Shown here: one piece after another, positions 1 through 6,548 of the stretch
Layout: each line of letters begins with the position of its first letter
Numbering within the stretch: the stretch's first letter is position 1
DNA from: JAGWRI01 sp963728785
GTDB taxonomy: Bacteria > Gemmatimonadota > Gemmatimonadetes > Gemmatimonadales > Gemmatimonadaceae
Reading direction: 5' to 3'
Assembly: GCA_963728785.1 (NCBI GenBank)
Contig: CAVSKV010000002.1
Location: 1,054,001 to 1,118,000, forward strand
DNA: 64,000 nucleotides
Made by a program: the position numbers and the translations under genes
The notes under the pieces: generated by a model
What the model saw: the letters and a program-made list of their open reading frames with translations, nothing else
Databases searched by the model: none
What the model was told of the DNA's origin: nothing

Positions 1-4
1 CCGT

Positions 5-967
5 TCAGCCTCGTCTTAGTTCCGCGCCGCTGGGGTTCAGGCTCTGCTGCGCCTGGATGACCACGCTGGCGGCTTCGGCGGGATCGTCGGTGACGATCAT
101 GAGATCCATATCGCCGGGCGAGATCTTGCCCTCGGTGAGCACGCGTGTCTGCAGCCAGCGGATGAAGCCGGCCCAGTAGTGGCGGCCGAAGAACACCACC
201 GGAAACTGGTAGATCTTGCCCGTTTGAATGAGCGTGAGCGCTTCGAACGCCTCGTCCAGGGTGCCGAAGCCACCGGGGAAGATAATGAACGCGTCCGAGT
301 ACTTGATGAACATCGTCTTCCGCACGAAGAAGTAGCGGAAGTTGATGAGCCTATCGATGTAAGGATTCGCCCCCTGTTCGAACGGCAACTCGATGTTGCA
401 TCCGATGGACACGCCGCCGCCCAGCTTGGCGCCCTGATTGGCCGCTTCCATGATGCCCGGGCCTCCGCCCGTGATCACCGCGAAGCCGGCCTGGGCGAGC
501 AGTCGCGCCGTCTCCTTGGCGGCTGCGTACTGTGGTTCGTCGGGGTGCGTGCGCGCCGACCCGAAGATCGTGACCCCCTTGGTCACGTGCGCCAGCGCGT
601 CGAACCCCTCGATGAACTCGCCCATGATGCGCATCACGCGCCACGGATCGGTGCGCGTGAAATCGGAGGGGTCGGACGCGCGCTGCAGCAGCTTCTGGTC
701 CTCGGTCACGATCTGCACGTCGCGAATGGCGTCGTCGATCCGGCGCGTGGCACCGCTGCCGTGGAATTGGGCCTGCTGCGACGGCGGCTTCCGCCCCGCT
801 CCGATGTGACCGGCCTCGGTCCGCTCGCGGAGGCCGGCGCGCGCGTCGCGCGCGGCGCTCTTCAGCAACTCGAGATCGGCGGTCTTTCCCGACGCCGTCT
901 TCGGGGGGTGGGGAGCGCGGGGACGACGCTTGCGAGCGGGTGGGCCGCTCCGCTTGAATGCGGACAT
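5..967 (-). CDS. LOG-family (TIGR00730) Rossmann-fold nucleotide hydrolase
   Basis: 320 residues. The Rossmann core carries GGGPGIMEAAN at about residues 167-177 and PGGFGTLDE at 231-239, the signature of the LOG / 'lysine decarboxylase-like' family. Characterised members are cytosolic phosphoribohydrolases that release the free base from nucleoside 5'-monophosphates such as cytokinin ribotides; the lysine decarboxylase label is historical. The first ~75 residues are a basic, Arg/Pro-rich extension not needed for the fold, so an internal start is possible. The gene is divergent from the phosphodiesterase-like gene at 1124, with about 155 bp between the starts. Family assignment is firm; the substrate is not known. 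Confidence 0.9.
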   Translation of the reverse strand: MSAFKRSGPPARKRRPRAPHPPKTASGKTADLELLKSAARDARAGLRERTEAGHIGAGRKPPSQQAQFHGSGATRRIDDAIRDVQIVTEDQKLLQRASDPSDFTRTDPWRVMRIMGEFIEGFDALAHVTKGVTIFGSARTHPDEPQYAAAKETARLLAQAGFAVITGGGPGIMEAANQGAKLGGGVSIGCNIELPFEQGANPYIDRLINFRYFFVRKTMFIKYSDAFIIFPGGFGTLDEAFEALTLIQTGKIYQFPVVFFGRHYWAGFIRWLQTRVLTEGKISPGDMDLMIVTDDPAEAASVVIQAQQSLNPSGAELRRG

Positions 968-1123
968 GCGCGTGTACCTGCTGATGAAGGAAGAGCACGC
1001 GCCCGGGGCGCGCGCTCACGGAGTTTACGCCATCTGCCCGACGCTACGCCAGCGCGCCCGTTGCCCGCGGGGGCCCCGGTCGCTTGCTTTTCCAGTCATG
1101 CCCGCCGCGCATCCCGTCCGAAG

Positions 1124-2530
1124 ATGCCCGTAGTCATACTGCTCGCCGACGGCGTTCGGCCCGACACGCTCGCCGCGGCGCTCAACGCCGGCGTCCTGCC
1201 GGCGCTCGCCCGGCTGCGCGAAGAGGGCGGTCTGCACGAGGTGAGCACCGTCTTCCCATCGGTCACCGGGCCGGCCTATGCGCCGTTCCTGATGGGCCGG
1301 TTTCCCGGCCCCGTGGGGCTTCCCGGGCTGCGCTGGTTCGACCGTGAGCGAAGCGCCTGCTCCCTGCCCGACTACACGCGGAGCTACGTGGGGTACCAGC
1401 TTCGCGCCGTCGATCGTGACCTCGCTGCGGACGCTCCCACGATCTTCGAACTCGCGCCATCGAGCCTGGCGGCGCTGAGCGTCATCACGCGCGGGCTCCC
1501 GGCGTCCAAGCGCATCGGTGCTCTCACGACCCGCTCGGCGCTGCGAGCCGCACGCACTCATTTCAGCGGAAACGTGGCCGGCTGGCTGCGGATCGACCGC
1601 GAGATCGCCGACGAGGTCGTGCGTCGCGTGGCCGAAGAACGGCCGGCCTACACCTATGCCGCGTTCACCGGTGTGGACAAGGTCTCCCACGCTCGTGGCC
1701 ACGACCACCCCATGGTGATCGAGGCCCTGCGCATCGTGGACGACGCGGCGGAGCGCATCCGCGCCGACGCCGAACGTGACGGCCGGTGGCGCGACACGCA
1801 CCTGTGGATCGTGAGCGACCACGGGCATTCGCCGGTGCGGCAGCACGAGGACCTGGCCGGCCTGCTGATGGTGCGGGGGCACCGCGTGGTGGCCCACCCC
1901 TGGGTGATGACGCCCTTCCCCGAAACGGCCGTGATGGTGAGCGGGAACGCCATGGCACACATCTTCCTGGAAGTGCGGCGGCGGCGCCGTCCCTGGTGGC
2001 CCTCACTGGCTCCCCGCTGGAGCGCACTCGTGGACGTGCTGCTCGCCCGGCCGTCGGTCGATCTACTGTTGCTGCCGCTCGACCCCGAACGCTGCGAAGT
2101 GCGGTCGCGGCGCGGCGAGGTGGGGATCGTATCGCGCGTGGCCGGTTTCTACTCGTACTTTCCGGCCGTCGGTGACCCCCTCGGCGTTGGCCGCGCACTG
2201 CAGGGGGCGACGGCCGACGAAGCGCACGATGCCACCGCGCGTACCGACTATCCCGACTCCATCGTCCAGATCGCGCACCTCGCCGGGTCACCGCGAGCCG
2301 GTGATATCATCCTCTCGGCGGCGCGGGACTGGGACTTCCGTGCGCGCTACGAGCCCATCCGGCACGTCAGTTCGCACGGGGCGCTGCACCGCGAGCACAT
2401 GATCGTGCCGTTGCTCCTCAACCGGCCCGTGGCGCGCGCACCTCGGCGCACCACCGACGTCATGCCGAGCACCCTGGCGGCCCTGGGGCTGCCGATTCCC
2501 GCCGCTCTGGACGGGACGTCGTTCCTGTAG
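1124..2530 (+). CDS. Alkaline phosphatase superfamily (type I phosphodiesterase/nucleotide pyrophosphatase-like)
   Basis: 468 residues from ATG 1124; the open frame continues upstream, but only as antisense of the LOG gene. The protein starts directly with the first strand and metal-binding Asp (VVILLADGVRPD, Asp9). A nucleophile segment FPSVTGP follows at residues 44-50. Later come GVDKVSHARGHDH and VSDHGHSP, which match the remaining Asp/His metal ligands of the two-metal alkaline phosphatase fold. These enzymes hydrolyse phosphomono- or diesters. No signal peptide is visible, so it is probably cytoplasmic. It is followed 9 bp later by the small gene at 2540. Family is clear, substrate unknown. 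Confidence 0.85.
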   Translation: MPVVILLADGVRPDTLAAALNAGVLPALARLREEGGLHEVSTVFPSVTGPAYAPFLMGRFPGPVGLPGLRWFDRERSACSLPDYTRSYVGYQLRAVDRDLAADAPTIFELAPSSLAALSVITRGLPASKRIGALTTRSALRAARTHFSGNVAGWLRIDREIADEVVRRVAEERPAYTYAAFTGVDKVSHARGHDHPMVIEALRIVDDAAERIRADAERDGRWRDTHLWIVSDHGHSPVRQHEDLAGLLMVRGHRVVAHPWVMTPFPETAVMVSGNAMAHIFLEVRRRRRPWWPSLAPRWSALVDVLLARPSVDLLLLPLDPERCEVRSRRGEVGIVSRVAGFYSYFPAVGDPLGVGRALQGATADEAHDATARTDYPDSIVQIAHLAGSPRAGDIILSAARDWDFRARYEPIRHVSSHGALHREHMIVPLLLNRPVARAPRRTTDVMPSTLAALGLPIPAALDGTSFL

Positions 2531-2539
2531 ATTGGGGGC

Positions 2540-2788
2540 ATGGGCTGGACCCGGTTGTCCCTGTCGCTCGCTTGGCGATCGGTGGTGCGTCCTGCCACCG
2601 GCATCGCGCTGTTGCGCGTGGCGTGGCGGTTCCGCGAGCGCGGGTGGTACGCGCGCTTTCCCTTTGTCCCGCTGCCGTCGCGCGAGTACGTGCGCTGGCG
2701 CATGCACACGGCCTATGGCAGCTACGACTTCGTGCCGCCGGCGGCCGATGTGGTGCGCTATGCGCGGTGGGCCGTGCGCGGGCCGTGA
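2540..2788 (+). CDS. Small conserved-looking protein of unknown function, coupled to queG
   Basis: 82 residues, rich in Arg, Trp and Tyr (net basic), with no transmembrane segment or cysteine motif. I do not recognise a family. A GGGGG tract sits just before ATG 2540. The stop TGA at 2786-2788 overlaps the GTG start of queG in a GTGA junction, so translation of the two is probably coupled. The tight spacing on both sides suggests a real gene rather than a shadow. Function cannot be inferred beyond possible association with queG. Confidence 0.6.
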   Translation: MGWTRLSLSLAWRSVVRPATGIALLRVAWRFRERGWYARFPFVPLPSREYVRWRMHTAYGSYDFVPPAADVVRYARWAVRGP

Positions 2789-3726
2789 CGCGGCCGATCG
2801 AGGAGCGCGTGAAGGCGCACGCCTACGCGCTCGGATTCGACCTCGTGGGCATCGCGAAGTTGGGCCCGGCCGAGACCGCGCCGGCGTTCGAGCGGTGGCT
2901 CGGTTCGGGATACGACGGCGACATGGCGTACCTGCGGCGCGGCGCGGAGAAGCGGGCCGATACTCGACGGCCAGTGCCGGGCGCCGCAAGTGCAATCGTG
3001 GTGGGGCTCGACTACGGCGGCAGGGCGCCGGACGGCCCCGTGGCGCGGTACGCGCGAGGGGACGATTACCACGATCTGATGATCGAGCGGCTGCGCGAAC
3101 TGCACCGGCTAGTGGGGCGCGAAGCGGGGCGCGACGTGGCGGGCAAAGCCTACGTGGACACCGGGCCCATTCTCGAGCGCGACCTGGCGCGGAAGGCGGG
3201 GCTCGGCTGGTTCGGGAAGAACACCAACCTCATCAATCCGAAGCTCGGATCGTTCCTCTTCCTGGGCGAGTTGCTGCTGGATTTGGAACTCAGGCCCGAC
3301 ACGCCGTTCGACGTCGAGCATTGCGGAAGTTGCCGGGCGTGTCTCGATGCGTGTCCGACGCAGGCGTTCGTGGAGCCGGGGGTGCTCGACGCCAACCGGT
3401 GCATTTCATATCTCACGATCGAGTTGAATGGTGAGATGCCGCGCCCGTTTCACGCGGTGATCGCGGCGGGTGGGCACCTCTATGGTTGTGATGTGTGTCA
3501 GGAGGTGTGCCCCTGGAACGTCAAGTTCGCCCGGGAGGTGAAGGAGTCAAGCTTCCAACCGCGCGCGGTGATTGCGAGGAAAGATGCGCGGACGCTGGCG
3601 ACGGAGATCCTCGCCATGAGCGAAGACGAGTTTCGCGCCGCGTTCCACGGCTCGGCGATGAAGCGGGCGAAGCGGAAGGGCCTTCGTCGAAACGCCAAGA
3701 TCGTTCTGCCAGACAATCACGACTGA
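2785..3726 (+). CDS. queG: Epoxyqueuosine reductase QueG
   Basis: 313 residues from GTG 2785, chosen because the frame upstream belongs to the small gene and the GTGA overlap is typical of coupling. QueG reduces epoxyqueuosine to queuosine in tRNA, the last step of queuosine synthesis, using cobalamin and two 4Fe-4S clusters. Visible features: YVDTGP with the conserved Asp126; a ferredoxin-like block with Cys180, 183, 186 and 190; then Cys206, Cys235, Cys238 and Cys242 (CDVCQEVCPWN). The C-terminus ends in the GSAMKRAK / RRNA motif of the family. The final ~75 codons are repeated as fragments at 5898 and 9203, so the present 3' end may have been swapped in during insertion of the downstream DNA. 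Confidence 0.93.
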   Translation: MTRPIEERVKAHAYALGFDLVGIAKLGPAETAPAFERWLGSGYDGDMAYLRRGAEKRADTRRPVPGAASAIVVGLDYGGRAPDGPVARYARGDDYHDLMIERLRELHRLVGREAGRDVAGKAYVDTGPILERDLARKAGLGWFGKNTNLINPKLGSFLFLGELLLDLELRPDTPFDVEHCGSCRACLDACPTQAFVEPGVLDANRCISYLTIELNGEMPRPFHAVIAAGGHLYGCDVCQEVCPWNVKFAREVKESSFQPRAVIARKDARTLATEILAMSEDEFRAAFHGSAMKRAKRKGLRRNAKIVLPDNHD

Positions 3727-3737
3727 GTCGCGGGCCG

Positions 3738-4352
3738 TCACCGGCTCCGCCGCCCACCGAACGCCTTGCGCCAGCGCACCTTGGGATTGTCGAATCGGAC
3801 GCGCTCCGGAGCGAACGCGTTGGCGTCGAACCGCCCGCCCACCCACTCCAACATCTCGTCGTATTCCTCGTTTGCGGGGTTCGCCAGAATCGCGAGCAGG
3901 CGCTCGTAGCCGGGCGGGCCACCGCAGTCCTCGGGCGGGCACGCCCCCTCGCCGGCCAGGCAGCGGGGGTACTTGGTGCCCCGCTCGCGGCCTCCGATGG
4001 CTTCCAGCTCTACGTCGTGCTCCCACCCGTCGCCGAAGTCGTATTCGTACTGCGCCCGTGTGCCGCCGATGCAAAAGTACTTGCTGATGGGCACGGTCCA
4101 CCCAGGCAGGTACACCGGACCGTCCTCGAATGGGTCGTCGTCGGGAATCCCGATCTCTTCGGCTTGCCGCGTTTCAGGGTTCCGCACGCGGAACACATGC
4201 AGGTGATAGTCTAGCCAGCCCATGGCGTCCTGGATGGCCACGTGCAGATCCCAAAACGAGTAGCTGGCCGGCATCTCGATTCGGCGCCAGATGCGCGGCT
4301 TGATGTGCCGCAGGGTGACCTTGAATTGGAGCGTGCTTCCCTTGATGTCCAT
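3738..4352 (-). CDS. Plasmid pRiA4b ORF-3 family protein
   Basis: 204 residues matching the pRiA4b ORF-3-like domain (PF07929), sometimes named IS1096 TnpR-like. Diagnostic stretches are the N-terminal FKVTLRHIKPRIWRRIEMP, then WDLHVAIQDAMGW and YEYDFGDGWEHDV, followed by a Cys-rich PEDCGGPPGYE segment. The biochemical role of the family is unknown; members are common on plasmids and in accessory DNA. It lies 11 bp past the queG stop on the opposite strand and, with the Fic gene, forms the first block between queG 3' ends. No transposase accompanies it, so the transposon label should not be taken as evidence of mobility. Confidence 0.88.
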   Translation of the reverse strand: MDIKGSTLQFKVTLRHIKPRIWRRIEMPASYSFWDLHVAIQDAMGWLDYHLHVFRVRNPETRQAEEIGIPDDDPFEDGPVYLPGWTVPISKYFCIGGTRAQYEYDFGDGWEHDVELEAIGGRERGTKYPRCLAGEGACPPEDCGGPPGYERLLAILANPANEEYDEMLEWVGGRFDANAFAPERVRFDNPKVRWRKAFGGRRSR

Positions 4353-4432
4353 GTCACGGTTTCCTTCGTAATGAGATAGTGAAGTCGTTCACCACCCGCG
4401 CTCAAGGACGCGCTGTGGCGCGCGCATCGCGA

Positions 4433-5638
4433 TCACCGCGAGGCCGGCGGCAACTCCCCGGCTTCCAGACTTCCGATCAGGTCGAGCAGCCCCGCCGCTT
4501 CCCACCACCGGTTCCGCTTGCCTTCCGACAACAGCAACAGCACCCCTGCACCGACGAGTTGCTCGATTGCTTCGTACACCCGGCCCTTGGCACGCCCCGT
4601 GACCGCCGTGGCGACGGGCGCCGAAATCATCGGGTGAGCGGGCAGCAGCTCGAGAATTGCCCACGCCGCCGCGTCCGCGCGCGGAGCGCCCGGCGTTACC
4701 CGCAAGTGTTCCCGCCAGCGGCCCTGGAGATCGCCGACGGCAACGATGTAGGCGCGCGCGAGCCGGGCCGCGCGCAGCATCGCCGCGGCGAAGTACTCCA
4801 GCCACTCGGCCACCCCGTCGGCGCGGAACTGCGTGAGCCCGGCGATGTATCGGTCCTTCGCACCGGCGAACACCACGCTGACCGGCGGCAGGAACCGCGG
4901 CGCGATTCCCCGGCGCCGCAGCACGACGTGCACCAGTGCCCGCCCGGTGCGTCCGTTGCCGTCGTCGAACGGGTGAATGGTCTCGAATTGGGCGTGCACG
5001 AGTGCCGCCTGCACGAGAGGCGAGAGCAGGTCGTCATTCACCGCGCGGCAGAGGTCCGCGACCAGACCGTCCACGTCCTCGACCGGAGGCGGGACGAACG
5101 CCGCCCCGCACGGGTTGTAGTCGTTCCCGCCGATCCAGTTCTGCCCCTTTCGCAAGCGCCCGGCGATCTGCGTGCGCGCGGCGCGCTCCAGCAGCCGGCG
5201 GTGAATCGCCCGGATCTCTCGGACGCCGAACTTCTTGGTCTCAGCCGCGTCGTCCACGGCAAGCACCATGGCATCGATGTTGGCCAGCACCTCCATCGCG
5301 GTCGGCGCCGGCGTTATCCCCGATTCGGCCCTGGCCTCAGCGCGCGCCAGTTCGCGAACGCCAAGTTGCATGCCCTCTACCTTGGAGGAGGCGATGGATT
5401 CGGTTCGCAGCAGCAGTCTGGCGAGGGGCCCCAGCGCCGTGCCGCCCTCGTGATTCAACTGCCGGATGGCATCCTCGGCCTCGGAAACCAGCCCGGCGAG
5501 CCGGGCGTCCAACCGCACGTCGAGCGACGCCAGCTCGTCGGGGACGAACGCGTCGTACCGGCAGGCGCGCCGATAGGCGGCGGGCGCGTCAAGTGTCGGG
5601 TCGTGCTGCCAGATCTTGGGAACGAAGTGGCCGGGCAT
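4433..5638 (-). CDS. Fic-domain protein (probable AMP-transferase) with built-in inhibitory helix
   Basis: 401 residues. The Fic core motif HPFDDGNGRTGR is complete at residues 222-233, including the catalytic His222, so the protein should be able to transfer AMP (or another nucleotide moiety) to hydroxyl groups on target proteins. An N-terminal inhibitory motif of the (S/T)xxxE(G/N) type is present as S84-S-K-V-E88-G89, placing it in class II, where the helix blocks the active site of the same chain. The C-terminal ~100 residues look like a winged-helix domain. No separate antitoxin is seen. Start ATG 5638 gives the usual N-terminus. Targets are unknown. It sits in the block between the first two queG 3' ends. 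Confidence 0.9.
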   Translation of the reverse strand: MPGHFVPKIWQHDPTLDAPAAYRRACRYDAFVPDELASLDVRLDARLAGLVSEAEDAIRQLNHEGGTALGPLARLLLRTESIASSKVEGMQLGVRELARAEARAESGITPAPTAMEVLANIDAMVLAVDDAAETKKFGVREIRAIHRRLLERAARTQIAGRLRKGQNWIGGNDYNPCGAAFVPPPVEDVDGLVADLCRAVNDDLLSPLVQAALVHAQFETIHPFDDGNGRTGRALVHVVLRRRGIAPRFLPPVSVVFAGAKDRYIAGLTQFRADGVAEWLEYFAAAMLRAARLARAYIVAVGDLQGRWREHLRVTPGAPRADAAAWAILELLPAHPMISAPVATAVTGRAKGRVYEAIEQLVGAGVLLLLSEGKRNRWWEAAGLLDLIGSLEAGELPPASR

Positions 5639-5897
5639 CGAGAGCAGCGTGGAGGGCCCGAGGTGGACGGCATCCCCGGAGCAGGTGGCGGAGCTACAAT
5701 GGGGGCAAAAGTTCCACTTACAAGATAAACGGCACTATGGCCAATCGCTATTCCCGGATATCGGAGTCCCACACCTGACAGAAACGCTGCTACCGAATGG
5801 CCCCTGGCGCCGGGCGCTGCCCGAATTCCTTGCGGAATTAAGCGTTCGACCGCCCGTCCCCAACGGAATCGCAATACAGTTTTGTCGGCACGTCTCC
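5639..5897. other. Gene-free segment between the Fic gene and the queG fragment
   Basis: About 260 bases upstream of the Fic gene, on the other side bounded by the first base of queG-fragment homology. An open frame runs through it into the fragment, but its sequence here is not queG-like. The segment is less GC-rich than its surroundings around 5700-5780 and 5830-5885. No convincing promoter, tRNA or repeat was found. It should contain the Fic promoter and the left junction of the rearrangement. Confidence 0.5.
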
Positions 5898-6143
5898 CAG
5901 GAGGTGTGCCCGTGGAACGTGAAATTCGCGCGGGAAATGAAGGAGCCAAGCTTCGAACCCCGGCCGGCGATCGCGGGGAAGGACACGAAGGCGCTCGCGG
6001 CCGAGATCCTCGGTATGAGCGAAGACGAATTCCGCGTGGCGTTCAAGGGCTCGGCGATGAAGCGTGCCAAGCTGGCTGGACTGAGGCGGAACGCTGAGGT
6101 CCTGCTCGGCATTCACAAGCAGCCCCAAATCGAGTCGTCTTGA
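5898..6143 (+). pseudogene. queG 3'-end fragment (second copy)
   Basis: The frame ending at TGA 6143 encodes QEVCPWNVKFARE followed by the rest of a normal QueG C-terminus, including FKGSAMKRAK and LRRNAEVLLG. It aligns codon for codon with the last ~75 codons of queG (3499-3726), with many silent differences, then ends in a different tail. Similarity starts abruptly at the CAG codon at 5898; the upstream codons are unrelated and lack the first Fe-S cysteines and the catalytic domain. It therefore cannot be a functional QueG. Conserved codons and a natural stop suggest it was once the 3' end of a working gene. The PadR gene begins 48 bp downstream. Confidence 0.88.
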
Positions 6144-6188
6144 CGACATGGTAGGTACTCTACCATAATCCGGTCGCCTACCTACCAT
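6140..6188 (+). promoter_or_regulatory. Promoter and operator of the padR-ADOP operon
   Basis: TTGACG at 6140-6145 and CATAAT at 6164-6169 are separated by 18 bp, a plausible sigma-70 promoter. Lying in the spacer and touching the -10 is a palindrome, ATGGTAG (6148-6154), 5 bp, CTACCAT (6160-6166). A further half-site, TACCTACCAT, lies at 6179-6188, and ATGGTAGGTA at 6148-6157 is its perfect inverse. PadR regulators bind such dyads as dimers and usually repress their own operon. The last half-site ends 3 bp before the padR ATG. Confidence 0.65.
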
Positions 6189-6191
6189 CCG

Positions 6192-6545
6192 ATGTCATCT
6201 CGCCGCCCCGATCGCCCCGAGCTCCTTCCCGGCACGCTCGACATGCTGGTCCTCAAGACGCTGCTCTTCGGGCCCAGGCACGGACACGGCATCGTCAAGT
6301 CAATCCAGCAGACGACCGAGGGTGTCCTCACGGTCGAACACGGATCGCTCTATCCCGCCCTCCACCGGCTCGAACACGACGGGCTGATCAGCGCGAAGTG
6401 GGAGGTACCGTCCGGACGCTCCCGCGAGTACAAGTGCTACCGCCTCACCGCCGCGGGGCGGAAGCATCTCTTGCGGCAGGCGAGCAAGTGGGATCGGATC
6501 GTGAATGCCATCGGCAGGGTCATGAATCCCGCCGCGGAGGGTTGA
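6192..6545 (+). CDS. PadR-family transcriptional regulator
   Basis: 117 residues. The start LLPGTLDMLVLKTLLFGPRHGHGI is the classic PadR N-terminus, followed by EHGSLYPALHRLEHDGLI and the wing sequence SREYKCYRLTAAGRKHL. These proteins are dimeric winged-helix repressors. The gene lies 3 bp before an ADOP permease gene, the standard PadR-ADOP arrangement in Acidobacteriota and Gemmatimonadota, so it probably controls that operon. The palindrome at 6148-6188 directly upstream is the expected autoregulatory site. The inducer is unknown. Confidence 0.93.
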   Translation: MSSRRPDRPELLPGTLDMLVLKTLLFGPRHGHGIVKSIQQTTEGVLTVEHGSLYPALHRLEHDGLISAKWEVPSGRSREYKCYRLTAAGRKHLLRQASKWDRIVNAIGRVMNPAAEG

Positions 6546-6548
6546 CCC

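Noticed and set aside
3738..4352. Transposon resolvase (IS1096 TnpR) annotation
   Set aside because: The domain is pRiA4b ORF-3-like; no serine or tyrosine recombinase motif, terminal repeats or transposase are present.
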